Of a stretch of DNA of 56,156 nt, positions 1-10,092 are shown piece by piece. The notes below the pieces were generated by a model. The model saw only the letters and a list, made by a program, of their open reading frames with translations, did no database searches and was not told the DNA's origin. Numbering within the stretch: position 1 is the first letter of the stretch; every line of letters begins with the position of its first letter. A program made the position numbers and the translations under genes. Origin of the DNA: Stentor coeruleus (Eukaryota > Ciliophora > Heterotrichea > Heterotrichida > Stentoridae); contig MPUH01000412.1 in assembly GCA_001970955.1 (NCBI GenBank), positions 1-56,156 of the forward strand. The letters run 5' to 3'.

Positions 1-140
1 AAAAAAATGTACTCAGATATTTTCCAATCATTAGATGGTTGGGATAATGGTATTAGTCAATATCCACAGAAATCTCTGAACGATTTAGAGAAATTGCAAA
101 CCTTTCATCATGAGTTAATAGACTTAACCAATCTTGGCAT
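1..140 (+). pseudogene. MYG1 internal fragment (third copy)
   Basis: The first 140 bases repeat, in the opposite orientation, the part of MYG1 that encodes the conserved DNGISQYP stretch; they are identical to the reverse complement of 18513-18644. Neither start nor the rest of the gene is present. The open frame that runs on to 201 reads into non-homologous sequence and is not a gene. The homology to MYG1 ends near CTTGGCA at about 133-139, which marks the edge of the pseudokinase-HEXXH cassette. Confidence 0.75.
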
Positions 141-186
141 AACCATTTATATTCCATCATCGGGACCATTTATATATCATATATTC

Positions 187-221
187 TTACTTACTTGCTG
201 ATATGGTTAGCAAGTAAGTAA
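187..221. repeat. 13-bp perfect hairpin at cassette edge
   Basis: TTACTTACTTGCT (187-199) pairs perfectly with AGCAAGTAAGTAA (209-221) around a 9-base loop. It lies between the end of the MYG1 fragment and the start codon at 389. The same hairpin is present in the right arm at about 18427-18461. It could act in DNA as a cassette-end palindrome or in the 5' leader RNA; the sequence does not decide. Confidence 0.7.
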
Positions 222-388
222 TAGTAAGTGATTTTGAAAGTTTTAGAAAACTCAACCTCAGATTTACTTAGTTTTAATAAACTTGCTTGCTCATATATTT
301 AGCTATAAACAAATTACATTTTGTTTTCCTCACTTTAAGTTTTAGAATATTTATATAAAAACCTATATAACAAGCTTATAAATTTAAT

Positions 389-2647
389 ATGGAATCCAAC
401 TTAGATATATCAAAGGGCATTATTAGGGAATTTGAGCTGAAGGATAATTATAAAGTTACCAAAAATCATAAATGCATCAATACAACGATAGTAGGGTCTT
501 TAACTTTAATCTATAGTCTGGGGACAATTTTTATAGATGATGATACTCGAAATATTAAAGATATACAGGCTAAGACTATTGAAGAGAGTGAGGTTAGGGA
601 TAAGCAAGAAGAAAAAAATATATCAGAAACAATAAGTAAAGACGAAGAAGAGAAAAAAATTGAAGAACTAAAAGAAGAAATTTCAAGTGAATATATCGAA
701 GAAAAAACCTTTAATGAATGCATCATCAGAGAACTTAAAGGCCCAACTTCAGAAATAGAATATGCTATATATAATGAAATAACATTTCTTAATTCCTTCA
801 AAGATTATAAATTTGTTTTAAAGCCTTATGGATGCACTGTTAATAAGGAGGAAGGACAAGATGATATGATAGTTTACTCAATGATTTCTCCAAAACCGAA
901 ATTTAATCTTGAGAGTTATTACCTTGCAAAGGATTATATAAGTAGACTCAAGATATTGTCTCAACTACTCAAAATTATGCAGTTACTAGATTCAAAATCA
1001 TTTTGTTATGGGAATTTTACTCCAAAGACTATTTTTTTAGATGAAGAGTTAAATGTGATTATTGAAACTTTAATTTTTGTAAGAAAACTGCCAGTTTCTC
1101 AAACTGATTTAATTGAAAATTCTTTTTTACTAAAAGTAGCTGAAGAAGCTTTTCTTGCTCCAGAAGTAAAGCTTGGAATTCATACAGCAGAACTCTATCA
1201 AAATGTAATTTATTATGACCCTATGCTTTCAGATATATTTTCTATAGGCTTAGTTATGCTCAAAGCAACTTGTGATAAAACTATTGAGTATAATTTCCTA
1301 GAATTGAATGAAAAAAAAATCCAAAAACTTTTTAAGAAAGCTGCTGGCATATCAGATTTACATGTATATCACCCAGAATGCTCCAATAATTATAGAAATA
1401 AATTACAAAGTCTTATTTTTAAGCACTTCAACCAAAAACAATTTGTAAAAATACTTGAAATAAACCCATCAAATAGAATTTCGATGCAAAATTTGGCATC
1501 CAATATTTATGTGATAGAGGAGGAAATAAATAAACTTGTGGGTAAAAAAGTAGAACAAGAAGTATTAGTTTATCAAGCTATTAAATGTAATTCAACGATT
1601 AAGCGATTTATTGAATTAATAAAATGGCTTGAAGACCAAGATATGGATTTTCATAAACATGATGAATTAATGCTCTTAAAATTAAAAAAAACTTTTGATA
1701 GTGACAACCAAGTACTAATAAAGAATCAAGATGCATATTTTGAAAAAACATTTGGAAGTGAAATAGACCTTATTGAAGGAATATCATCTTTTATCATCAG
1801 TTTCTACAAGTTTTTATCAATAAAAAATGACTTAATCAATTTTGTCTCTGCTATTCGTGTGAATAGGAAAACAGCTATGGACTATTTTGACTTTTTTAAC
1901 AGATTCTTTCAAATAAAAAACGAAACCCAAAAAGATTATGCGATTAGCATGTTACAAATTACAACTAATTATCCTAAGAGTTTTCATAAACTTTTTAATG
2001 CAAACAGTATTTTACTTGATGAAACTCATATTGTCCCTGTTCTAAGCTTTTCATTTTTTATTCCCGAAATACGGAAGATTTTAAATTGGAATCCAATAGT
2101 TCAATTCTTTTCTACCATCCTTATGATTTCTGACTTTGAGTCATTTTTTAATGAAGTGTTTCAAAATACTTTCTTGGTTAAGATGTTTGAAGGACTTTAT
2201 GGATGTGTCTCTAGTAACAAAAGAATTTTTGTATCTAACTTTAATATAAATTTAAGTAGTGGAACTTGTTCAATTGCTCAACGAGCAGCGCTGTATATAA
2301 CCCTACTTCATGAAATGGCCCACTTCTCAAGAAGGCGAGATGCTGTAACTAGAAAAGAAGTTAATCAAAAAGTTACACCAAAAAACAAAGATGCTAATAA
2401 AGGAGACTCTTATTACAAAGAAGGTGGCTACCAATTTGAACATTATCTATTTGATGCCATTCCTGCTTATGTAAACAACACTGCTGGACAATATTTTATA
2501 AATGTAGCAAATGAGTCTAGAGAAGAGTTTGCAAAGATATTTAAAGAAAAAAATAATCATGACAATAGTAGCGTTCTTATAGCAAAAGGAGATCGTTCTC
2601 TAGTGATTTTAGGTGTTTGTGGATTCAGAAAAAATATAATTAGATAA
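389..2647 (+). CDS. Pseudokinase fused to HEXXH metallopeptidase-like domain
   Basis: The protein has 752 residues. Residues 60-105 are a charged, Glu/Lys-rich linker. Residues about 108-375 look like a degenerate protein kinase: the catalytic-loop region reads CYGNFTPKTIFL (206-217) where HRDxxxxN is expected, no DFG is visible, but an APE motif (258-260), DIFSIG (282-287) and an NPSNR (359-363) matching the family's C-lobe remain. It should therefore be catalytically dead as a kinase. A helical middle part (about 400-610) is unrecognised. Near the C-terminus HEMAH (641-645) is a typical HEXXH zinc-peptidase motif, with GGYQFEHYLFD (679-689) about 35-45 residues later offering a third ligand (E684 or nearby). 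There is no signal peptide or membrane segment. The start is the first ATG after a C/A-rich leader. The peptidase assignment rests on motif only; substrate and role are unknown. A decayed inverted copy lies at 16099-18259. Confidence 0.75.
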   Translation: MESNLDISKGIIREFELKDNYKVTKNHKCINTTIVGSLTLIYSLGTIFIDDDTRNIKDIQAKTIEESEVRDKQEEKNISETISKDEEEKKIEELKEEISSEYIEEKTFNECIIRELKGPTSEIEYAIYNEITFLNSFKDYKFVLKPYGCTVNKEEGQDDMIVYSMISPKPKFNLESYYLAKDYISRLKILSQLLKIMQLLDSKSFCYGNFTPKTIFLDEELNVIIETLIFVRKLPVSQTDLIENSFLLKVAEEAFLAPEVKLGIHTAELYQNVIYYDPMLSDIFSIGLVMLKATCDKTIEYNFLELNEKKIQKLFKKAAGISDLHVYHPECSNNYRNKLQSLIFKHFNQKQFVKILEINPSNRISMQNLASNIYVIEEEINKLVGKKVEQEVLVYQAIKCNSTIKRFIELIKWLEDQDMDFHKHDELMLLKLKKTFDSDNQVLIKNQDAYFEKTFGSEIDLIEGISSFIISFYKFLSIKNDLINFVSAIRVNRKTAMDYFDFFNRFFQIKNETQKDYAISMLQITTNYPKSFHKLFNANSILLDETHIVPVLSFSFFIPEIRKILNWNPIVQFFSTILMISDFESFFNEVFQNTFLVKMFEGLYGCVSSNKRIFVSNFNINLSSGTCSIAQRAALYITLLHEMAHFSRRRDAVTRKEVNQKVTPKNKDANKGDSYYKEGGYQFEHYLFDAIPAYVNNTAGQYFINVANESREEFAKIFKEKNNHDNSSVLIAKGDRSLVILGVCGFRKNIIR

Positions 2648-3883
2648 TTCAGATTTGAATTTAAATCAGTATATCATACATACTCTTTATAAGCTTCACT
2701 TTAAAGCATTCTCTAACCGCAGTCTTTTTGAGAGTTATAATATCAAAAAGCAAAATATGTGTAGGAAATAATGCTGATACATCAAAATATTTAATAAGTT
2801 TGATTTTCTTATAATGCGAACTTCTGTCTTTTTAATGATGGGGGAAATGCAGATAATAAAAATAAGAGTTTTTTGTTATGGGTTTTGAAACAAAATACTA
2901 TATATTCTAAACTAATACTCTAAACTTTGTCGTCTTTATTCAAAATCATCCTAATTAAAAATCAATTTTTCTTAAGAAAGTTATTCTTTTGTATGTGAGT
3001 ATTAAAAAAAATACCTAAAAACTGCTTTTTTGACTTTGGAGCGAAAATTAGATTTCTTATAGGTAAGGAAATTTGATAAATCATCAAAAGAAGTCTATAT
3101 TAAGTGCTTAAAAACTGTTTATAAGCATTATTAACCGTATAATTTTTTTAAAGCATAAAACTCATCTTTAAAGGTAAAACCTAATCCCAGTTCTGCTAAA
3201 AGTATAAAACAATCTTAATTTTCTTTAAAAAATAGTCCTATCAAGCCTCATAAAACTTATTCTCTAAAAACTTTTGCAATAATCTCCATTTGTAATGCTT
3301 ATATCTATAATAACTATCTATTTAAATATAAAAATTATAAGCTTTGTATACTACCACTCCTAGGCTGGAATTGAAGGTTATTACTACTTCACCTATAGAG
3401 TATGAATCCATTCGATATAATAAAAGATCCCCCATATTGAATATAATTATTTAATATAGATAAAACATTATAGTTTAGCAAAATTATGAGATTTTAAAAT
3501 CAATTTTATTTTAAGAACTGTAATCTCATTGATTTATATTTTTCTTTGCTTAGATAATAAAATAAAAACTGAGGTCAGATTTACTTTCTCAAAACTCTTA
3601 ATTGGTGTATTTTTCATTAAACTTTTGTGTTTCTTTAAAAGGCTTTGATTTATTAATTACTTATTGCGATTCTGATTTTACAAAGACATTAAAATTCATC
3701 CACTTAATTTTTGCTTTTATTGATATATTAGTAAGATAATATAAGAATATCCACTCACCATCTGAGATATTGAGTTTTAAAAATTCTAAAGAACTAATCA
3801 ATCATCTTTATAAACTTAGTAGTTAAAATAAATTTTTCTTCACTTTTATAATGATTTAAGTTAATACTATGATAATGTTAAGA
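2648..3883. other. Spacer: tail of inverted arm plus duplicated peptidase 5' region
   Basis: Bases 2648-3292 are the non-coding end of the left inverted-repeat arm. Bases about 3345-3700 are a diverged duplicate of the 5' end and upstream region of the trypsin-like gene (5030-5385). I see no other gene. Confidence 0.7.
3322..3435 (-). pseudogene. Truncated 5' copy of the trypsin-like peptidase gene
   Basis: Read on the minus strand, the ATG at 3435 opens a 37-codon frame whose first 30 residues match the N-terminus of the gene at 3884-5116 (MGDLLLY, YSIGE, VVITFN, LGVVV all shared). It then leaves the homology, turns into unrelated AT-rich sequence and stops at 3322. The upstream region is duplicated as well. 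It lacks the whole catalytic domain. The break lies about 45 bp from the end of the pseudokinase-HEXXH cassette. Confidence 0.8.
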
Positions 3884-5116
3884 TTAAATATCTCTTAAAG
3901 CAAAAATGTTTTTAAATTCTACCCGTCCTTGACACTGCTCAATAAATTGATTGACTATTTCATCTATACGCCTGAATATTGCACTTTCTACTGAAATTCC
4001 AGTATTTGAATAGTTTTCTTTTTTTTTTCCATATCTTAAACAACGATAAGAACAATCTAAAATAGTTCTAATAACTTCTGATTTGGCTTGTTCCAGGCTA
4101 AAATGAGTGAAATTTAAAAGACTTTCGTTTAAAAGGTCACTAGGAAGACTGTCACAAATACTTGTTATAAGCTCTGCAAACATCAATCTAATTTCTTTTT
4201 TAGTAACTAGTTTTTGGAAAATAGGCTTATCATATTCAGTATTTAGGGATGATAGTTGACCTAACTTTTCCCAAGCTTCAGTGTATTTCCCATTAAAAAC
4301 GAGCTCAGAACATAGTAATAATTCACGTTGGCCTGGCAATACAGGGCCACCTACCAGTACTCCTATTAAACCTTTTTTCGAAATTATCGGAGATCCAGAC
4401 ATCCCACACATCGCTGAGCAAGTAAATTGAATAAGCTCATTACATGCAATAACTGAGCCATATGACTTGATAAGCTTACCACCACCAAAAAATATTCTAT
4501 TCAATTCATTATATGCAATTAAATCATTATCTGTATATGGGTAAAAATTTCGTGGGGAATTTCTTGGTATCGATGGAACTCCAATAGTATAGCAATCCTC
4601 AATTCCAGTACAGCTTGCACGAGGTATTTCTTTTAAGTTCAAGGCTTTAGTTGAAATTATAGCCAAAATGCACAAATCTCCAGGTAGCATGTATTTAATT
4701 CCCTCAGAAGTGAGTAACTCATCGGGAAACTCAATGCACATGTTTTTGATTGGCATTAAATTAATTTTTATTTCAGAGTTTAAAGATCTTGCTTGTAGTC
4801 TCCAGAGCCTAAACTGTTTTGAGACAGGATTAATGACTGTATGCGCAGCAGTAAGAGCAAAACCAATAATAAACTCTTTTTCTGCCATTCTAGACCCTTC
4901 TAGAGTATTTTGAGCGCCGTATATAATTTCAATTGGAGGTTCACATAATTTATAAACAAATACTGTTCCTCCAAGCTCATGATAAAATACTGAAAAGTTT
5001 TTTTTATCATAAACTTTTGTCTTTGGGTTTACTACTACTCCTAGCATGGGATTAAAGGTAATGACAATTTCTCCTATAGAATAAGGGTCCATTTGATATA
5101 ATAAAAGATCCCCCAT
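3884..5116 (-). CDS. Trypsin-like serine peptidase (chymotrypsin fold)
   Basis: The protein has 410 residues. The triad of the trypsin-like superfamily is visible: His92 in LTAAH, Asp147 in PGDLCILA and Ser240 in CGMSGSP, with a glycine-rich strand after the Ser. The spacing fits a Trypsin_2/HtrA-like catalytic domain at about 50-260. I see no signal peptide and no PDZ domain; the last 140 residues are helical and unrecognised, so an intracellular enzyme is likely. The start is chosen at MGDLLLY because the duplicate at 3322-3435 keeps the same ATG and its leader. The gene runs towards the pseudokinase-HEXXH gene. Confidence 0.8.
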   Translation of the reverse strand: MGDLLLYQMDPYSIGEIVITFNPMLGVVVNPKTKVYDKKNFSVFYHELGGTVFVYKLCEPPIEIIYGAQNTLEGSRMAEKEFIIGFALTAAHTVINPVSKQFRLWRLQARSLNSEIKINLMPIKNMCIEFPDELLTSEGIKYMLPGDLCILAIISTKALNLKEIPRASCTGIEDCYTIGVPSIPRNSPRNFYPYTDNDLIAYNELNRIFFGGGKLIKSYGSVIACNELIQFTCSAMCGMSGSPIISKKGLIGVLVGGPVLPGQRELLLCSELVFNGKYTEAWEKLGQLSSLNTEYDKPIFQKLVTKKEIRLMFAELITSICDSLPSDLLNESLLNFTHFSLEQAKSEVIRTILDCSYRCLRYGKKKENYSNTGISVESAIFRRIDEIVNQFIEQCQGRVEFKNIFALRDI

Positions 5117-5385
5117 ATTTAATATAAATGTTTAATATTTATACGTAAAACATTATAGTTTAGCAAAACTATGAGGCTTTATAATTCATTTTATCTTTGA
5201 AAATCATTTTCACTTTAAATTAATTTTTCGTAAAATTATAATATAAAGACTGAAGTTTAACCTTTTTTCTCTAAAGTTTTAATTTTTTACTTTTGACATT
5301 AAAACTTTAGTTTTATTTAAAGAGATTGGTTTATTAGCTTATCCAAATTATAAAAACTAATAAATTAAATAAAAATCCAAAATTA
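5030..5385 (-). repeat. Direct repeat: peptidase 5' region, intact copy
   Basis: The first codons and about 270 bp upstream of the trypsin-like gene are repeated, with roughly 75-85% similarity, at about 3345-3700 in the same orientation. The best conserved block is AAAACATTATAGTTTAGCAA at 5147-5166. The region covers the putative promoter. Confidence 0.7.
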
Positions 5386-5906
5386 TCAGATAAATTTATG
5401 ATTTAGTAGTAGGTTAGGTAAACTATTTAACTTGTTGAATCCAGAAATTATCAATTCAAGGCTTTTTTTTGTTATCCTAGAGCCTTACTAATAAATCAAA
5501 AATCGCTTTAATACTAAATTCTATATAAAAAATACTGTTTAACCTAATAAATTTATCATACATACAAATAGGTTAATTTATTATCAAAAATTCATCATCT
5601 AAATATATAAAAATTAGGATAATTACACCTTAAATCTCAAAAAAAATCTTAATCATCCTTATCTCCTCTATAAAAATCATCTTATTTCCTAAACCTTTAC
5701 CTTTTTTTTATATATAATCCAAGTTTTTATTGAATAAAATATTTATTCAAGCACAAGAATTTTTTATTCGTCTTTTTCAAATCCTATGAAACTTAAAATA
5801 TGACTATTCTAAACCAAAACATAATCCAATACTAATATAAATCTATCAACATCAGCCCAAAAAAATTCACTTTACGATTCAAAAAATTTATCCAAGAAAA
5901 ATATAA
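5386..5906. other. AT-rich spacer, nothing recognised
   Basis: No coding sequence or structured RNA is seen. The right part (5640-5900) becomes poor in G and richer in C, as is usual here ahead of a plus-strand gene. Confidence 0.5.
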
Positions 5907-6134
5907 ATGGGAAATTGTTTTACATCTAAAAACCTTTATTCTGAAGCTGATAACATGAAAAAGCCGATTGTTTGGACTAAAAATCAAGTGACAGTTTGCA
6001 CATTTTCAGGTCCTCAGAACTATTTTGAAAACATTCACTTAGAAGAAAATTTAACTTTTTCAGATCCTGAGTTTTGTCCCCATAATAAGAGCCTTGTCTC
6101 AGTAAGTATATCAAGAGAAAATAGTATGATTTAA
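5907..6134 (+). CDS. Small hypothetical protein with N-terminal MGNC acylation motif
   Basis: A 75-codon frame opens with MGNCF: Gly2 fits N-myristoylation and Cys4 palmitoylation, so the product would be tethered to membranes. The rest is polar, with no known domain, and ends in TAA. The C/A-rich leader before the ATG supports a real plus-strand gene. A GTAAGT at 6101 could start a short intron near the end, but no splice improves the reading frame. Function unknown. Confidence 0.5.
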   Translation: MGNCFTSKNLYSEADNMKKPIVWTKNQVTVCTFSGPQNYFENIHLEENLTFSDPEFCPHNKSLVSVSISRENSMI

Positions 6135-7402
6135 TAAAGATATTGTTAGGATTAAGTGAAATATGCTTTATTAGGTCTTTTTTGTTTGTTAATGAAATGA
6201 TAAGCATAGTATATTTGTTAGGAATGATGATTTTTTATGCAGATAGAGGATGATGAGAAGCTTTTTATATGCATGGAGTAAAAATTGTATGAGGTTTTTG
6301 TATATGGTAATTGTAAAGTATAGGTTTATTAGGTTTATAGTTAGGATTCTAATCAAATTATATGTTTTATGGGGATTAATAATAAAATTTATTGTAATTA
6401 AAACATCCTGATTAGATTAGAATCAGTATGTGTGTTATAAGAAAAGTACTTTTATAGGAATTTAAAAGTAGAATTGTATAAAATACTACAATAAAATTAT
6501 AACCAGCAATGATAAAATAAACAAATACCTTAACGGATTTATTTTAGTTTGAAATTCGAAATCCAAACATTATGATTACAAATCCGAACAAATTCCAAAT
6601 GTTAAATATTTTAAAAGAGTCATACTGTATAGAAAATGTAAAATTATATAGAATGACATTTATATTATAATAAATTAGTTACAATTCGTTATTTTATATC
6701 GATAAAATTCTTACCTAATAAATATTGTTTACTCAAATAAACCTGTTGAATTTATCGTGAATCAGTTAAAGAAGATATACTTCAAAACTATTATATAAAA
6801 ATGTTCTTCTTAATAAACAATATTCATAAACTAAGCCTATTACCCAACTAATTCTTATAAATTAAATTGTTATACTATATGAATAAAAAGNAGTTGAATT
6901 TATCGTGAATCAGTTAAAGAAGATATACTTCAAAACTATTATATAAAAATGTTCTTCTTAATAAACAATATTCATAAACTAAACCTATTACCCAACTAAT
7001 TCTTATAAATTAAATTGTTATACTATATGAATAAAAAGAACGTCAGCAAACTTTCCCTATTTCCAAGTCTGCTTCAAAATGAAAAATCCCTTCTAAATAC
7101 AAAAATTCACCCCAACCCATCACCCAATCCATTCTCAAACCCATACAATCCCTAACCCCTACCCTCAAAAGCCTAACCCAAACCAAATTCTAAAATCAAT
7201 CCATTTCCAACAAAAACCTTCATCAAATCTCATCCCTTACCAATTTAAAACCATCTATTTATATCATAAAATATATACTTCTAGACCTTTATCTCATATC
7301 TTCATTCTTATCTTTTATTTTTCAAAACCTTTACATTCTTAACCCTTTTTTAGCCAACACATTTCTCTGTTGACATTTTTCTTATAATAATTATTTACTA
7401 TA
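6135..7402. other. Spacer with an assembly-gap duplication
   Basis: No gene is seen. The spacer holds the duplication around the N at 6891. Bases 7040-7400 are almost free of G and rich in C, A and T, leading into the kinase gene at 7403. A CCCTAACCCCTACCCT stretch at 7150-7165 resembles telomere repeats but is not an array. Confidence 0.5.
6745..7038. repeat. 146-bp direct repeat around a single N
   Basis: Bases 6745-6890 and 6893-7038 are the same except for one base (AAGCC versus AAACC). The N at 6891 separates them. This is best read as overlapping contig ends left unmerged. Confidence 0.85.
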
Positions 7403-8734
7403 ATGGGCTCGATATGTAGCAATAACAGCGATTGTTTTCTTCCAGCTGGTGAAAATACTCCAGCTGAAACCTATGATTCACCTTCCGCTAACGTGTTTAA
7501 CACCCTTTTCACAGTTAGCGAAAGAGTTCTAAGCCGCACCCAAAATTGCCAGGTCAGGCTTTGCAAAAAGAACTCCAGTCAGCTTATGTATGTCGTAAAA
7601 ATTGTCAGTTCTTCAAACGCATCTTCCCTCGAAGCTCAGATCATGCAAAAACTCTGCCATCCCAATATTATAAATCTTGAAGGGTATTACAGAGATCCTT
7701 CCAAACATTATATTGTACTTGAATACCTGCCAAACGGCGACTTGTCGTCTTTTTTAAACAAAATAACTAAGCTACCTGAAAAAACAGCAGCTGAAGTTAT
7801 GAGGCAGGTTTTGTCAGCAGTGAGCTATTGCCATGAAAAAGGGATAGTCCACAGAGATATAAAGCCAGAAAATATACTTCTGGATAGTGTTGGGAAAAAA
7901 GGCATTTTTTGCAAAATTGCAGATTTTGACAGTGCTGGGATTATTGACAAGGCCAATAAAGGAGTTTTTGGTACCTTGCATTATACAGCACCTGAAGTTT
8001 TCGATGGGAATTATGATGAGAAAATTGACATTTGGAGCTGTGGAGTTGTGTTGTATCAGCTTCTGACTGGAAAGCATCTTTTCGTCGGAAGTGACCAGGA
8101 GGAAATCCAAGCTAAAATAAACGGCGAAGAAATTGTATTGGATAACAGCATTTCATCAGAGGCTAGAGATTTGCTTGAAAAAATGCTTAACAGAGACTCA
8201 GGGTCTAGAATTTCAGCAAAAGAGGCTTGCAAGCATCCGTGGATAAGTAAATTCACAAGTTTCAACAACAATAATAACGATATTCCTTGTTTAAATCCTA
8301 ACAAATCCAAATCGGAAGTTCTTGGAAAATACCTTTCATTTATCGCAGAGTCAGTTTTAACACGAAAAGAAAAAAAACAGCTAAGAAACTATTTTTCTCT
8401 CCTTGACACACAAAACACAGGAGAAATTTCACTTAGCTTTGAACCTCAAAACAACAATAATAGCGATATTGTTTGTTATACCTTATCTTACACACAATTC
8501 CTTCATGCTTCAATTGATGTATATACAAAAACAAATAAAAATACGATAAAAAAGTATTTTGAAGAGTTTGATTTAGACGGGGATGGTAAAATTACAATGA
8601 AAGATCTTCACCTTGTGTATCATGATGTGACTGGGATAAGACCCCTGGCAGAGTTTGCAGAGTATTTTAAGTCTTGTGGGACTTCTGAGATCAATTTTGA
8701 AGAGTTTTATAATTATATTGTAACAATACTTTAA
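7403..8734 (+). CDS. CDPK-like Ser/Thr kinase with EF-hands
   Basis: The protein has 443 residues and a CDPK layout. MGSICS at the N-terminus suggests myristoylation and palmitoylation. The kinase domain spans about 36-283: Lys66 in VVKI, Glu77 in helix C, HRDIKPEN (150-157) with Asp152, and GTLHYTAPE as activation and APE segment. The DFG motif is changed to DFD (174-176), which is unusual, although the first Asp that binds Mg is kept. The calcium module after it is reduced: one clear EF-hand loop (390-401, [12 protein letters not shown]) and weaker loops around 335-343 and 425-433. It ends in TAA. Calcium-regulated signalling at a membrane is the likely role. No introns are needed. Confidence 0.88.
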   Translation: MGSICSNNSDCFLPAGENTPAETYDSPSANVFNTLFTVSERVLSRTQNCQVRLCKKNSSQLMYVVKIVSSSNASSLEAQIMQKLCHPNIINLEGYYRDPSKHYIVLEYLPNGDLSSFLNKITKLPEKTAAEVMRQVLSAVSYCHEKGIVHRDIKPENILLDSVGKKGIFCKIADFDSAGIIDKANKGVFGTLHYTAPEVFDGNYDEKIDIWSCGVVLYQLLTGKHLFVGSDQEEIQAKINGEEIVLDNSISSEARDLLEKMLNRDSGSRISAKEACKHPWISKFTSFNNNNNDIPCLNPNKSKSEVLGKYLSFIAESVLTRKEKKQLRNYFSLLDTQNTGEISLSFEPQNNNNSDIVCYTLSYTQFLHASIDVYTKTNKNTIKKYFEEFDLDGDGKITMKDLHLVYHDVTGIRPLAEFAEYFKSCGTSEINFEEFYNYIVTIL

Positions 8735-9687
8735 TTAAATTATTGGATTTTTTTTGTATGTAAGAAAGTTTTGGGATTTTTTTTTGATGTTGTTGAGGAT
8801 TATGATTTTTTAAATATTATTTGGGTTTTTTGTTGTATTTTAATCTGCTTTTGTGTTTTATTTTATGAATTATAAGCTTGAATGCTGGAAAAAGTCCGTT
8901 TTTATATAAAATATTTGTGGATTTTATAGTTTTATATGTAGTTTATGCTGATAATGTTTAGAAAAAGTTGTTAATTACTTTGGGTTATAACTTTCAGTTT
9001 AGAAATCATTTGGTAGTAGTTTTTGCTATGAAATAAAGTTTTGGAATTTAACGCAATTGTATATTTAAGAACACTAAATGATTACAAGTTTACAAAATTC
9101 TAGGATCTAAAAGAAAATACAATAATATTTCCGGTTTTACACAAATCTTGAAATTATTCAGCATTATATTCTTTAAGAACATATCTTCATATAACACACA
9201 CAAAACATATGCAATAGCATTTTCCTCTTTCATCAATTTAATCTTGCTTGAATTCAACTACTTCTGTGTATTATCTTAAAATTTCTCAGTTTTTTTAGTT
9301 TATGTTATATGATTTTATAAAGCTTTTACCGATTTTTTGATCTATATTTCCAACATCCAAGTTCTTAAAATTTTAAATAAAACATCAGACTAATATTATA
9401 TAATCTTTTCCTATAATCCTTATGCTTATTAGTATTGGTTTCAAGATTTTAGTATCCCACTTTTTTAAACCGCCAATAAAACTATTTTTTTTCTTTCAAA
9501 AGTATTTAAACTTAAGGGTTTCATGCGAAATTATTATATGCTAGTATTAATCTATGATAATCCTAAAGCTTATCATAATTTGGTTTATAAAACTTAAAAT
9601 TATAACAAATTTGTCAACTGGTTCATAAAGGAATCACTATAAAAAAATCATAAGAAAGGGCTTAATAAGAGTCCCATCTAACAGTTT

Positions 9688-9897
9688 TTAATGTAAAATC
9701 GTTTTTTCTTCACTTAAAAACCCATAAATCCTAGGTTTTCTGGAAATGCTCTCTAGTTGAACACTGAGTTCAAACCAAAATGGATGGTCAGGAAGTGAAA
9801 GATACAGAAAATTTAAAATATCTGAGTTAAAATTGGGACTAATAATTGGATATAAACCAAATCTTACTAGATTAATAAGGAAATCGGGTTGTATCAT
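9688..9897 (-). pseudogene. Possible remnant of a protein-coding gene
   Basis: A minus-strand frame from an ATG at 9897 encodes about 69 residues with a normal-looking composition (IQPDFL, LPDHPFWFEL, SRKPRIYGFL), more protein-like than other spacer frames. No start context or neighbouring exon is seen upstream, where the tandem repeat at 9961 begins. It may be the end of a decayed gene. I cannot name the family. Confidence 0.25.
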
Positions 9898-9960
9898 ATA
9901 AAATAGATCCAATCTTCGAAGTTCCTTTCAGTGTGGAAAATGTAACCACATTGATTCAAA

Positions 9961-10092
9961 AGATATACAATATATCTTTATTTCTATAAAAATGTTTGCG
10001 AAAAAATGTAGACAAATAGATATACAATATATCTTTATTTCTATAAAAATGTTTGCAAAAAAATTGTAGACAAATAGATATGAAATATATCT
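9961..10092. repeat. 57/58-bp tandem repeat
   Basis: A unit starting AGATATACAATATATC is present at 9961-10017 and again at 10018-10075 with a few changes; a partial third unit follows to about 10092. No N separates the copies. Confidence 0.8.

Larger units (their letters stand above)
4..3292 (+). repeat. Inverted repeat, left arm (pseudokinase-HEXXH cassette)
   Basis: This segment is matched in reverse complement by 14897-18644. It holds a MYG1 fragment (to about 140), a hairpin, the 752-codon gene and its 3' flank. From about 4 to 1069 I find no difference between the arms where I compared them; after that they diverge by several percent with indels, and the 3' non-coding part (2650-3292) is still clearly alignable. 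The match stops abruptly after the shared CTCCATTTG at 3284-3292. The window begins inside the repeat, so the true left end is not seen. Confidence 0.9.

Noticed and set aside
7..201. Open frame of 64 codons, repeated at 18447-18641 on the minus strand
   Set aside because: The first part is an internal MYG1 fragment and the rest is read-through into cassette DNA including one side of the hairpin; it is not a gene.
7150..7165. Telomere-like CCCTAACCCCTACCCT
   Set aside because: A single degenerate stretch within a C-rich leader; no tandem array and not at a sequence end.
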